Assembly (NCBI GenBank): GCA_013178275.1
Contig: JABLWZ010000016.1
Location: 1 to 64,000 of the forward strand
Length of the DNA stretch: 64,000 bases
Origin: Bacillota bacterium
Lineage (GTDB): Bacteria; Bacillota; Ch66; Ch109
Reading direction: 5' to 3'
A program made the translations under genes and the position numbers. The notes under the pieces were generated by a model that had not been told where the DNA came from, searched no databases, and saw only the letters and a list, made by a program, of their open reading frames with translations. Position 1 is the first letter of the stretch. Each line of letters starts with the position of its first letter. Of this stretch, positions 25,087 through 32,876 are shown in pieces.

Positions 25087-25249
25087 TAGATGTTCAATAA
25101 AGTTCGGCTGGCCGAGGTGGAATTCCCCGCCTACGGTGGCAGCCGACTCGGTGTGCGGGCTGGACGAGATTACTGTATCCAGGAAATGGAGGTCGTCTGA
25201 TTCTACCGCGAAATGTGGTTGTTAGATTAAAATACATGGAGGGATAGCT

Positions 25250-25338
25250 ATGAAGGCGTTATGGAAGGTTTTAAGGTGCTCGACTTAGGTATCGATGCGA
25301 CGGGGTTTTTAGCCACTCCAAGCACACTCATCTGCTGA
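25250..25338 (+). pseudogene. Remnant 5' end of a CaiB-type CoA-transferase
   Basis: ATG at 25250 behind GGAGGGA. After a one-base frameshift it continues (frame of 25261) as MEGFKVLDLGIDATG and stops at 25338. This matches the first residues of the intact CaiB gene at 8390 (MLEGLKVLDLGNNVAG). All of the rest is gone. The promoter and ribosome-binding site were kept and now lead into the ferredoxin-like pair, so a CaiB gene once stood first in this operon. Confidence 0.72.
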
Positions 25339-25373
25339 TTAAAAAGATTTATCGAACGTGGAGGTGATTTTTC

Positions 25374-26453
25374 ATGGCAGATGTTTATGAAAGACTGAGG
25401 GAGAAACTGGATGGGCTGGCCAAGGGATTTCCAGCGACTGAAAGCGGTTATGAACTGGAATATGTCAAAGGCTACTTCACTCCCGAGGAAGCGGAACTGT
25501 TCAACGCCATGCCTGATGGTTTTCAGACCCCTGGTGAGTTCGCGGCTGTTTCCGGTGATGACCCGGGGGTAATTGCTGAAAAGATGGCGGAGATGGCAAA
25601 GAAGGGGCTCCTCTTCCGGGTCCATGATGACGGTGTAACCCGCTATCGCACCATACCGGTGATCCACGGCATAATGGAGTTTCACATAGAAGACTTCGAT
25701 TCTGAGAAGATGAGGAAGTTCGTAACCAGGTTATCCGCCAAAGGGCTGACGAAGTCCCTGGGCGAGACCAAAATACCGTTTTACCGGACCGTTCCGGTGA
25801 AGGCCGACCTGGTGTTGGATTCTAAAATCCTTCCATTCGATGACGCCATCGCTCTGGTCAAGGGCAAGAACACGGTTGCGGTGGCCGACTGTGTCTGCCG
25901 CAAGTCCATGGAGCTGCTGGGCAAACCGTGTTCTGCCTCCGGCAACCGGATGGAGACCTGCCTCTGTTTCGATTCCTGGGCTGATTATTACGTGGAGAAT
26001 GGTCTGGGCAGATACATCACCAAGGATGAAGCACTCAGAATACTCGAACGCAATGACCAGGACGGTTTGGTCACCCAGATAGCTAACTCGGTAGACGCGG
26101 AGATCATGTGCAGCTGCTGCGCCTGCTGCTGCGGTTTCATGGCTTCTCTCAAGTACTTTAAGGCGCCCTGCCGCGAGTTCAACAGCAACTACGTCTGCGA
26201 ATACGACGAATCCATCTGCATCGCCTGTGGAAAGTGCGCTGAACGCTGTTCGTTCGAAGCCACCAAGCTGGTGGATGAAAAAATTCAGTATAAGGTGGAA
26301 AAATGCCTCGGCTGCGGACTGTGTGTGAGCACCTGCCCTTCTGGAGCCCGTACGCTGGTCAGGAAACCAGATGAAAAGGTTTACCAACCACCCAAAACCC
26401 TGTTCGATGCCTACGATGAGATGGCGGCTTACCGGAAACAGGAAAAAGGCTAA
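25374..26453 (+). CDS. Cysteine-rich double [4Fe-4S] protein with CxCCxCCC motif (form B, copy 1)
   Basis: 359 residues. The first 130 residues differ from form A and look like a winged-helix fold (YFTPEEAELFNAMPDGFQTPGEFAAVSG, then IAEKMAEMAKKGLLFRV). The metal part is shared: CVCRKSMELLGKPC at Cys173, METCLCF, CSCCACCC at Cys246, then CIACGKCAERC and CLGCGLCVSTCP. No membrane span. GTGGAGGTG precedes the ATG at 25374. It is the first complete gene after the sigma-54 promoter at 25070, with a close paralogue right behind it. The helix-turn-helix-like part may bind a partner rather than DNA. Function unknown; an electron carrier for the acyl-CoA pathway is my guess. Confidence 0.8.
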   Translation: MADVYERLREKLDGLAKGFPATESGYELEYVKGYFTPEEAELFNAMPDGFQTPGEFAAVSGDDPGVIAEKMAEMAKKGLLFRVHDDGVTRYRTIPVIHGIMEFHIEDFDSEKMRKFVTRLSAKGLTKSLGETKIPFYRTVPVKADLVLDSKILPFDDAIALVKGKNTVAVADCVCRKSMELLGKPCSASGNRMETCLCFDSWADYYVENGLGRYITKDEALRILERNDQDGLVTQIANSVDAEIMCSCCACCCGFMASLKYFKAPCREFNSNYVCEYDESICIACGKCAERCSFEATKLVDEKIQYKVEKCLGCGLCVSTCPSGARTLVRKPDEKVYQPPKTLFDAYDEMAAYRKQEKG

Positions 26454-26499
26454 CCACGGCTCGTTATGACCGCACGCTTCTATGAAAGGGATGGCGAAT

Positions 26500-27579
26500 A
26501 TGGAAGACATCTATATAAAACTGCGGGAAAAACTGGATGGTTTATCCTTTGGGTATCCGAAAACGGAAAACGGCGAAGAGCTGGAGATCCTCAAGTGGTT
26601 TTTCGACCCGGAGGATGCTGAACTGTTCATAGAAATGGAGGACCGGTTTCAAACCCCGGCTGAGGTGGCTTCCCAAACCGGCCGGGACCCGGTGCTGGTG
26701 GCAAACCGGTTGGAGGTTATGGCCCAAAAAGGCCTGGTGTTCCGAAGGAAGGATGACGACGAAACCCAATACCGGATACTGCCGATGGTACACGGGATTT
26801 ACGAGGCCAATGATAAGCGGATCAATCTCGACCCGGCCTTTGGCCGGAAGTTCGCCAAGTACTTTGGCAAGTACATGATGAAAGCGTGGAATTCGACTGA
26901 TACTCCCCTTTTCAGAACGATTCCTATCGACAATGAACTGGTCAGCGGGAGCGAGGTACTGCCCTATGACGATGCCGCGGCCATCATCAAGAGCAAAAAG
27001 AAGATCGCGTTAACCGACTGTGCCTGCCGCGGCTTAATGGAAAGCATCGGAAAGAGGACCTGCAACCATCCTATCGAGACCTGCCTGATGTTCGATGAAG
27101 TCGCGGATTACTATGTAAAAAATGGAAACGCGCGGTATGTCAGTACAGAAGAAACCCTTGGCTTTCTGAAACGGAATGAAGAGGCCGGCCTGGTCATAAA
27201 TGTTGCGAATTCAGTGAATCCAGAAGTGATGTGCAGCTGCTGCTCGTGCTGCTGCGGTGTGAATGTCGCTGTGAAGTATTTTGAAGGTCCGAGCCGAACC
27301 TATCAGAGCAACTATAAGTGTCAGAAAGACGAAGACCTGTGCATTGGCTGTGGTGCATGCGTAGAGCGCTGCGCATTCGGAGCCAACAAGATGATAGACG
27401 AAAAGCAGGTCTTTAAAAAAGAGCGCTGTTACGGCTGCGGTCTATGCGTGACCACCTGCCCGGCCGGCGCCCGTTCCCTGGCTAGAAAACCCGAGGGTGA
27501 ACTGTACGCCCCACCAAATTCCTTATACAGCGCTTACAATGGCATGAAGAGGTACCGGCGGGAAAACCCATCGTCCTAG
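26500..27579 (+). CDS. Cysteine-rich double [4Fe-4S] protein with CxCCxCCC motif (form B, copy 2)
   Basis: 359 residues from the ATG at 26500; ATGs at 26482 and 26491 are in frame, but the GAAAGGG site fits 26500, and the start MEDIYIKLREKLDG then aligns with copy 1. Same layout: winged-helix-like N-terminus with a PEDAELFIEMEDRFQTPAEVASQTG stretch, CACRGLMESIGKRTC, IETCLMF, CSCCSCCC, and two ferredoxin motifs CIGCGACVERC and CYGCGLCVTTCP. The two copies are equal in length but have diverged widely, so they may form a heterodimer. Operon partner of copy 1, 46 bases downstream. Confidence 0.8.
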   Translation: MEDIYIKLREKLDGLSFGYPKTENGEELEILKWFFDPEDAELFIEMEDRFQTPAEVASQTGRDPVLVANRLEVMAQKGLVFRRKDDDETQYRILPMVHGIYEANDKRINLDPAFGRKFAKYFGKYMMKAWNSTDTPLFRTIPIDNELVSGSEVLPYDDAAAIIKSKKKIALTDCACRGLMESIGKRTCNHPIETCLMFDEVADYYVKNGNARYVSTEETLGFLKRNEEAGLVINVANSVNPEVMCSCCSCCCGVNVAVKYFEGPSRTYQSNYKCQKDEDLCIGCGACVERCAFGANKMIDEKQVFKKERCYGCGLCVTTCPAGARSLARKPEGELYAPPNSLYSAYNGMKRYRRENPSS

Positions 27580-27736
27580 TAATGGGGTCAACATTTCTCG
27601 TATAACTGCCATCCAGGGAGGTGTACGCGAAAAACAACTGCCTGAAAAAAAGAGCCGTGTAGGTTTTTCGGTTTGGATCTATCTATTCCCAGGAAAGCCA
27701 AGTCAACGATTGTCTAAGCAGAAAGGAGAAATTAAA

Positions 27737-28921
27737 TTGGCGGGTCCTCTAAGCGGATTAAAAATCTTAGACTTTTCCACCCTGCTTCCCGGCCCATTCG
27801 CGACCATGTGTCTGGCGGATATGGGGGCTGATGTGCTAAGGATAGTTTCAGGCTCCCGGCCCGATCTGGCCGATCTGCTGCCACCTTATATCCCGGGTAC
27901 GAAGATGTCGGCCGCGTCGGCGCAGCTTGGACGGAACAAGCGGCTTTTGACCCTGAACCTCAAGGATGAGCGTGCGATCAAGGTGATTCATCAGCTTCTG
28001 GCCGAGTACGATATCGTGATCGAACAGTTCCGCCCCGGGGTCATGGCCAAGCTTGGACTCGATTACGAGAGCCTGAGGGCTCTAAACCCCCGTTTGATTT
28101 ACTGCTCTCTGACCGGCTACGGACAGACCGGGCCGATGCGCGACCGGGCGGGGCATGACATCAATTACATAGCTCTTTCGGGGATGGCATCCTACTCGGG
28201 CAGAAAAGATGTAGGTCCTTCACTGGTTGGGATGCAGATCGCCGATGTCGCGGCGGGCTCCAACAACACCATAATCGGGTTATTGGCTGCCGTCGTGTAC
28301 CGACAGAACACCGGCCGGGGACAGTATATCGATATCTCTATGACCGATGGGATGGTAGCCTTCAATGCCACGGTTGGCGCCTCATACCTTTTAAGCGGCT
28401 TTGTGACTGGGAGAGAAGGGATGTTCCTTAATGGGGGTTCCCTGTACGACTACTACGAGACCAAAGACGGCCAGTACATAAGTTTCGGCGGTCTCGAACC
28501 CCAATTCTTCAAGGCCTTCTGTGAGGCGATCGACAGACCCGATCTCATTGCCGGAGGGGTTCAGCCCAAAGGCCTGGCCTCGATCAAGGAGCAGGTGCGG
28601 GAGATTATCAAAACCAAATCGCGTGATGAATGGACGACCCGGTTCAATGCCACTGATGCCTGTTTCGAGCCGGTGCTCGACCTGGCGGAGGCCTTCGCCA
28701 GCGAGCTGGTGCGGGAGCGCGGGATGGTGGTGGAGGTTCCCGGTCCCGACGGGATAAAGGTCAAACAGATCGCCAACCCGATCAAGTTCTCCGAGACCCC
28801 TCCCGAGTACCGTTCCCTGGGGAAGAACGCGGCAAGCGCCGACAACCAAGAGATAATGCTGGGCCTGGGGTACACCGAAGCGGAATTCGAGGAGTATGCC
28901 AACAGCGGGGTATTCAGTTAA
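27737..28921 (+). CDS. Family III CoA-transferase fold, alpha-methylacyl-CoA racemase-like
   Basis: 394 residues from a TTG at 27737, 8 bases after AAAGGAGA; the frame is open upstream to a TTG at 27710, which lacks a site. The start LSGLKILDFSTLLPGPFATMCLADMGADV is typical. The block AGHDINYIALSG carries the His-Asp pair of alpha-methylacyl-CoA racemases, where true transferases such as the 8390 protein have YDxxxQAxSG. A following Asp in QIADVAAGS fits the second catalytic residue. A racemase would convert (2R)- to (2S)-methylacyl-CoA so that the dehydrogenase can act. A transferase role cannot be excluded. Confidence 0.85.
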   Translation: MAGPLSGLKILDFSTLLPGPFATMCLADMGADVLRIVSGSRPDLADLLPPYIPGTKMSAASAQLGRNKRLLTLNLKDERAIKVIHQLLAEYDIVIEQFRPGVMAKLGLDYESLRALNPRLIYCSLTGYGQTGPMRDRAGHDINYIALSGMASYSGRKDVGPSLVGMQIADVAAGSNNTIIGLLAAVVYRQNTGRGQYIDISMTDGMVAFNATVGASYLLSGFVTGREGMFLNGGSLYDYYETKDGQYISFGGLEPQFFKAFCEAIDRPDLIAGGVQPKGLASIKEQVREIIKTKSRDEWTTRFNATDACFEPVLDLAEAFASELVRERGMVVEVPGPDGIKVKQIANPIKFSETPPEYRSLGKNAASADNQEIMLGLGYTEAEFEEYANSGVFS

Positions 28922-29079
28922 AAAGGCCGGTTTGAGTCCAATATCGGATTGGAATAAAGAACGGTCAATACGGCGACGCCTGATAAATCGGGGTCGCCGT
29001 AAGTATTGAATCAGTGGGTTGCAAATTCTGGTAATAACAGTGGGCTCAAACGCTGCCAGCGAACGGCTCAGGAAAACGT

Positions 29080-29116
29080 GGTTCAACCTTGAACCATGGG
29101 TTTCAAAAGTGGAACC
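29080..29116. promoter_or_regulatory. Tandem palindromic activator sites upstream of the fix-etf operon
   Basis: GGTTCAACCTTGAACC (29080-29095) and GGTTTCAAAAGTGGAACC (29099-29116), centres 20 bp apart and about 130 bp from the promoter. A dyad TACGGCGACGCC...GGGGTCGCCGTA near 28970-29000 may end the preceding gene. The rest of 28922-29358 shows nothing further. Confidence 0.73.
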
Positions 29117-29222
29117 GATACTGAACCGACCGTCGGCAGTTTCTAAAAATGATGTCTAAAACTGTTTTCTAATATTTATAGCAGAGCCCTTAAATCATGG
29201 GCGATGGATTGATTCAATATAT

Positions 29223-29239
29223 TGGTACATAATTTGCAT
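29223..29239 (+). promoter_or_regulatory. Sigma-54 promoter of the fix-etf operon
   Basis: TGGTACataatTTGCATA, with GG at 29224-29225 and GC at 29236-29237; almost the same as the promoter at 22335. Confidence 0.87.
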
Positions 29240-29358
29240 ATTTTAAACGTGATCGTCCGGCTGTGGGTAATTACAGCATTTATAACAGTAACAGCGGATT
29301 AAACCAGTTGTTATATTTGATTGACCCAACAGAGAATGCATTGAGAGGAGAATGGGGC

Positions 29359-30645
29359 ATGGAGGAATTCGATGCCATCGTGGTCGGGGGCGGCCTGGCG
29401 GGCCTGGCATCGGCTTATACCCTGGCTGAAGCGGGATTGGAAGTACTGCTGTTGGAAAGGGGCGACTATCCCGGCGCCAAGAACGTCACCGGGGGACGCC
29501 TGTATATGAACCCGATACGGGACCTTTTCCCGGGGCTGTGGGCAAAGGCCCCCCTGGAGAGGTACATCGCCCATGAAGAAGTATGTCTTATGGATAAAGA
29601 TCGGGCCATTACCATAAGGTATGACGGCTCGGAACTGAGGGACGAGCCCTGCCAGAGCTTCAGCATACTGCGGGGAAAATTCGATAAATGGCTGGCCAAA
29701 CAGGCTGAACGCAAGGGCGCCATGCTGGTGACCAAGAACCGGGTGGACGACCTGATCATAGAAAATGGACAGGTACAGGGGGTGATTGCCGGCGGAGAAC
29801 AGCTGAGGGCCAAGGTGGTGATCGCCTGTGACGGTGTACTGTCCTTTATCGCCCAGAAGGCGGGGCTGCGTCCCGCCTCCAAATCAAAGAACTTCGCCGT
29901 GGGATTCAAAGAGGTGATAGAGCTCGACCGCGGAGTATTGGAGGACCGTTTCAATCTCGAAGGCAGCGAGGGGGCCGCGCGGCTCTTCATGGGAGACGTG
30001 ACAGCCGGAAAGTTCGGCGGGGGATTCCTTTACACCAACCAGGACAGCATCAGCCTGGGGATAGTGGTGGGCATCGATGCCCTGACCGAAGAAGAGCCCC
30101 GGATCAATGCCCCGGAGCTGATGGATATATTCAAACAGAGGCCGGAGATAGCCCGGCTCATCAAGGGCGGACAGACCGTGGAATACTCGGCCCATGTGAT
30201 ACCTGAGGGCGGGCTGAAGGCCATGGGTAAACTCTACGGGGACGGCATCCTGGTAGCCGGGGACGCGGCCGGTTTTTCAATGAACATCGGGGTTACCGTG
30301 AGAGGCATGGAGTACGCCATGGCCAGCGGCTGCTACGCCGCCCAGACCGTCATCCAGGCCAGGGAGAAAAACGATTTCAGCCGGGCCGGGTTATCCGTCT
30401 ATGAAACCCTTTTGGACAACAGTTTTGTCCTGACCGACTTTAAGAACTTCAAAGAATCCTTGGAGGTACTGGAATACCCTCCACTGTTCAAGCACTACCC
30501 GGAACTGGCCGGCAGTATCATGCGGGACCTGTACACGGTGCCGGCGGGACCCAAAGAGCGGCTCTATCCAACCATCAGGAAATACCTGAGCGTGGCTGAG
30601 GTGTGGAACATGATAAAGCTGGGGAGGAGGATGATGAAGATATGA
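29359..30645 (+). CDS. fixC: FixC-like ETF:quinone oxidoreductase flavoprotein
   Basis: 428 residues from the ATG at 29359, 8 bases after GAGAGGAG. The N-terminal FAD fingerprint is AIVVGGGLAGLASAYTLAEAGLEVLLLERG, and a second FAD segment, YGDGILVAGDAAGFSMN, lies near residue 300. FixC proteins are the flavin part of ETF dehydrogenase and take electrons from EtfAB. FixC/ETF-QO relatives bind the membrane face through a hydrophobic patch. Its stop overlaps the start of fixX (ATGA), so the two are translationally coupled. With FixX it would pass electrons from acyl-CoA dehydrogenases to menaquinone. Confidence 0.9.
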   Translation: MEEFDAIVVGGGLAGLASAYTLAEAGLEVLLLERGDYPGAKNVTGGRLYMNPIRDLFPGLWAKAPLERYIAHEEVCLMDKDRAITIRYDGSELRDEPCQSFSILRGKFDKWLAKQAERKGAMLVTKNRVDDLIIENGQVQGVIAGGEQLRAKVVIACDGVLSFIAQKAGLRPASKSKNFAVGFKEVIELDRGVLEDRFNLEGSEGAARLFMGDVTAGKFGGGFLYTNQDSISLGIVVGIDALTEEEPRINAPELMDIFKQRPEIARLIKGGQTVEYSAHVIPEGGLKAMGKLYGDGILVAGDAAGFSMNIGVTVRGMEYAMASGCYAAQTVIQAREKNDFSRAGLSVYETLLDNSFVLTDFKNFKESLEVLEYPPLFKHYPELAGSIMRDLYTVPAGPKERLYPTIRKYLSVAEVWNMIKLGRRMMKI

Positions 30646-30926
30646 GCGAAGCGCTGGGATTAAAGGCTAAACTGGGTCTGGACGTATTCAAGGAAGACAA
30701 GGAGTTCCATATCAAAATCGTTGCCGGCCGGGAAAAGGACAGCCGGCTAAAAAAAGCGATCGTAGTCTGCCCGGCCGGATTGTACAGCGAAAACGAAAAC
30801 GGTGAAGTAGTGGTGAGCGTGGACGGCTGCCTGGAATGCGGCACCTGCCTGCTGGCCTGCGGAGAGGACCTGCTGGAGTGGCATTATCCTAATGGGGGCA
30901 GCGGAGTACAGTTTAGGTTCGGTTAG
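30642..30926 (+). CDS. fixX: FixX-like ferredoxin
   Basis: 94 residues from the ATG at 30642, overlapping the fixC stop by 4 bases, with GGGGAGGAGG upstream. It has one Cys cluster, CLECGTCLLAC, with a further Cys in VVCPAGLY upstream: the FixX pattern, for a single low-potential [4Fe-4S] cluster. It forms the electron-transfer partner of FixC; in mitochondrial ETF-QO the two are fused. Next come the two ETF subunits, so all four parts of a Fix complex are together. Confidence 0.9.
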   Translation: MSEALGLKAKLGLDVFKEDKEFHIKIVAGREKDSRLKKAIVVCPAGLYSENENGEVVVSVDGCLECGTCLLACGEDLLEWHYPNGGSGVQFRFG

Positions 30927-30977
30927 ACCATGAAGTCAGTAACAAAAAAACCATAAACATTAAGGGGGTTAAACCGG

Positions 30978-31733
30978 ATGAATATAGTCGTGGCGGTAAA
31001 GCAGGTGCCGGACATTCAGCAGATCAGGATAAGAAATCGTGAGCCGGTCATGCCGGGGGTACCCTTGACTATCGGGAAGATCGACAAAAACGCCCTGGAA
31101 ATAGGCGTCCAGTTGAAAGAGGCCGGCGACTGCGGACTGATCGTGGTATCCGCTGGGAATGAGGAAGTAGAGGAGACCATCAAAGAGGCGCTCGCGGTGG
31201 GAGCAGATAAGGCCTATCTGGTGATAGACGACCGGCTTGCCGATATCGAGAGCGCAAAAATCGCCCCTTTGCTGGCCGCAGCGATAAAAAAGATCGATGA
31301 TGTTGGACTTCTGCTGTTCGGAGAGGGCAGCAGCGACAACTACTCGGGGCAGGTAAGTTCACGGGTGGCGGAGATCCTGGGGCTTCCCCAGGTTGGATAC
31401 GCCAGCCAGGTCTCGTTGGAGGGTCAGACCGCCAGCATCACCCGCCAGCTTGAAGACGGGGAAGAGGTCCTGGAGGTACAGCTGCCGGTGGTTGTGAGTA
31501 TTCTCGGTGACGTCAACGAGCCGCGCATCCCTTCCGTTACCCAGATCCTGAAGGCCGGCCGGAAACCCAAAGCGGTATTGGAACTAAGCGATCTGGACGT
31601 AGAAGTATCCGGGGTAAAGACCGTGGTCACACTGAGTGCCCTGGCGCCAGAGACCAACCGCAAACGGGTTTCCATCAACAGTGTGGGAGAACTGGTCTCG
31701 GCTCTACAGGCTGAAGGATTTATAAGGAGGTAA
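30978..31733 (+). CDS. etfB: Electron transfer flavoprotein beta subunit (FixA type)
   Basis: 251 residues. It begins MNIVVAVKQVPD as ETF-beta does, with the nucleotide-binding segments SAGNEEVEETIKEALAVGADKAYLV and LLFGEGSSDNYSGQVSSRVAEILG. It should pair with the alpha subunit that starts 4 bases after its stop, and bind an AMP or a second FAD. The length and the FixA-type order next to fixCX leave open a bifurcating ETF, but I cannot tell from sequence alone. AAGGGGG lies before the ATG. It is induced together with fixCX from the sigma-54 promoter at 29223. Confidence 0.92.
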   Translation: MNIVVAVKQVPDIQQIRIRNREPVMPGVPLTIGKIDKNALEIGVQLKEAGDCGLIVVSAGNEEVEETIKEALAVGADKAYLVIDDRLADIESAKIAPLLAAAIKKIDDVGLLLFGEGSSDNYSGQVSSRVAEILGLPQVGYASQVSLEGQTASITRQLEDGEEVLEVQLPVVVSILGDVNEPRIPSVTQILKAGRKPKAVLELSDLDVEVSGVKTVVTLSALAPETNRKRVSINSVGELVSALQAEGFIRR

Positions 31734-31737
31734 GGAA

Positions 31738-32670
31738 ATGGCAGCATTACTGGTATACAGCGGAAAAAGCCCTTTGGCCCTGGAACTGCTGACCGCGGCC
31801 AGGTTTCTGGCTAAAGACACCGCTTGGGAGGTGAAAGCGGTCTGCATCAACAACGAAGAACAGGCAGTCGAAATGGCCGATCGGGGAGCCGCAACCTTTA
31901 ACATAAAAAATGAAAACATCAACCTGGCGGATACCGCGGCTGTGGCATCCGCGCTGGAGCAGGCGGCGAAGAAACTGGACGCCTCGATTGTACTGCTGGC
32001 CTCCGACCGCCGGGGCAAAGAACTGGCGGGACGCCTGGCGCAAAAACTGCAGGCCGGCTGTTTGACTGACGTAAACAGCTTGGCAGTGGTGGGCGGTAAG
32101 GTCCAGTGCCAGAGGAACGCCTTGAGCGGAGCGGTCGTTGCCACCCAGCAGATCGAGAGTGCGTGGCAGGTGATAGCCCTAGCCCCCCGCGCGTTTGAAA
32201 CGTCAACGGCTGAGGGCGGCGGCAGCGTTCAGGAGTTGGAGATCGAAGCGGCGGCCTCGCCGCTGAAACTGGTCGCCAGCCGCAGCAAAGCGGGGGATAC
32301 GGTGGATATAACGGCGGCTGAGGTCCTGGTGATAGTCGGTCAGGGTACAGAACCGGAGGATCTGGAGCCGGTCAGGGCTGTAGCCAAAGCCTTGGGCGGA
32401 GAGATCGCCTGCACGAAACCGGTAGCGACCGATAGGAAATGGTTCCCGGAAGACCGGATCATAGGTCTGTCGGGCAAGATTTGCAAACCCCAGCTGGCGA
32501 TAATACTAGGTGTATCCGGGCAGGTGCAGTTCACGGTGGGTATACGTGATGCCAGTACCATCGTGGCCGTGAACAAAGACGAGAACGCCTACATTCTGCA
32601 GCTGGCGGATTACGCCATGGTGGCAGACCTTCAGGAGGTACTGCCAGAACTGGCCAAGTCCCTGGCGTAA
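31738..32670 (+). CDS. etfA: Electron transfer flavoprotein alpha subunit (FixB type)
   Basis: 310 residues. The N-terminal half is the less conserved ETF domain (ALLVYSGKSPLALELLTAARFLAK). The C-terminal half is the FAD domain with VGQGTEPEDLEPVRAVAKALGG, KWFPEDRIIGLSGKICKPQL and ILGVSGQVQFTVGIRDASTIVAVNKDENAYI, in which the family signature is intact. It accepts electrons from the two acyl-CoA dehydrogenases of the island. TATAAGGAGG precedes it. Last gene of the operon; a stem-loop with a T-run follows at 32696-32750. Confidence 0.93.
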   Translation: MAALLVYSGKSPLALELLTAARFLAKDTAWEVKAVCINNEEQAVEMADRGAATFNIKNENINLADTAAVASALEQAAKKLDASIVLLASDRRGKELAGRLAQKLQAGCLTDVNSLAVVGGKVQCQRNALSGAVVATQQIESAWQVIALAPRAFETSTAEGGGSVQELEIEAAASPLKLVASRSKAGDTVDITAAEVLVIVGQGTEPEDLEPVRAVAKALGGEIACTKPVATDRKWFPEDRIIGLSGKICKPQLAIILGVSGQVQFTVGIRDASTIVAVNKDENAYILQLADYAMVADLQEVLPELAKSLA

Positions 32671-32695
32671 GCGGTAGGCTGAAGAATATGAGCTT

Positions 32696-32750
32696 TAATA
32701 CGCATTTGCTGTCTGCTGTAATTCACAGTGAAGTCAGGTGCGTATTTTTC
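32696..32750 (+). terminator. Terminator after etfA
   Basis: AATACGCA (near 32697) pairs with TGCGTATT, followed by TTTTC (to about 32750). The loop is long, about 35 bases, and holds a smaller stem. Confidence 0.6.
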
Positions 32751-32786
32751 TATATAGGAGCTTGGCAATTCTATCGAGGAAAGTAC

Positions 32787-32845
32787 TGCCCACCGGGGAA
32801 AAGCTGATCGATAAAAAATCGATAGGTATATTCCCCCGATGGGCA
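32787..32845. repeat. Nested inverted repeat between etfA and the nitronate monooxygenase-like gene
   Basis: TGCCCACCGGGGAA (32787-32800) with TTCCCCCGATGGGCA (32831-32845), enclosing an inner GATCGAT/ATCGATA stem. It could end the converging transcripts, although there is no T-run next to the outer stem. Confidence 0.5.
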
Positions 32846-32876
32846 CAGCACTATGAATAATGGTTATAAAATCGTC

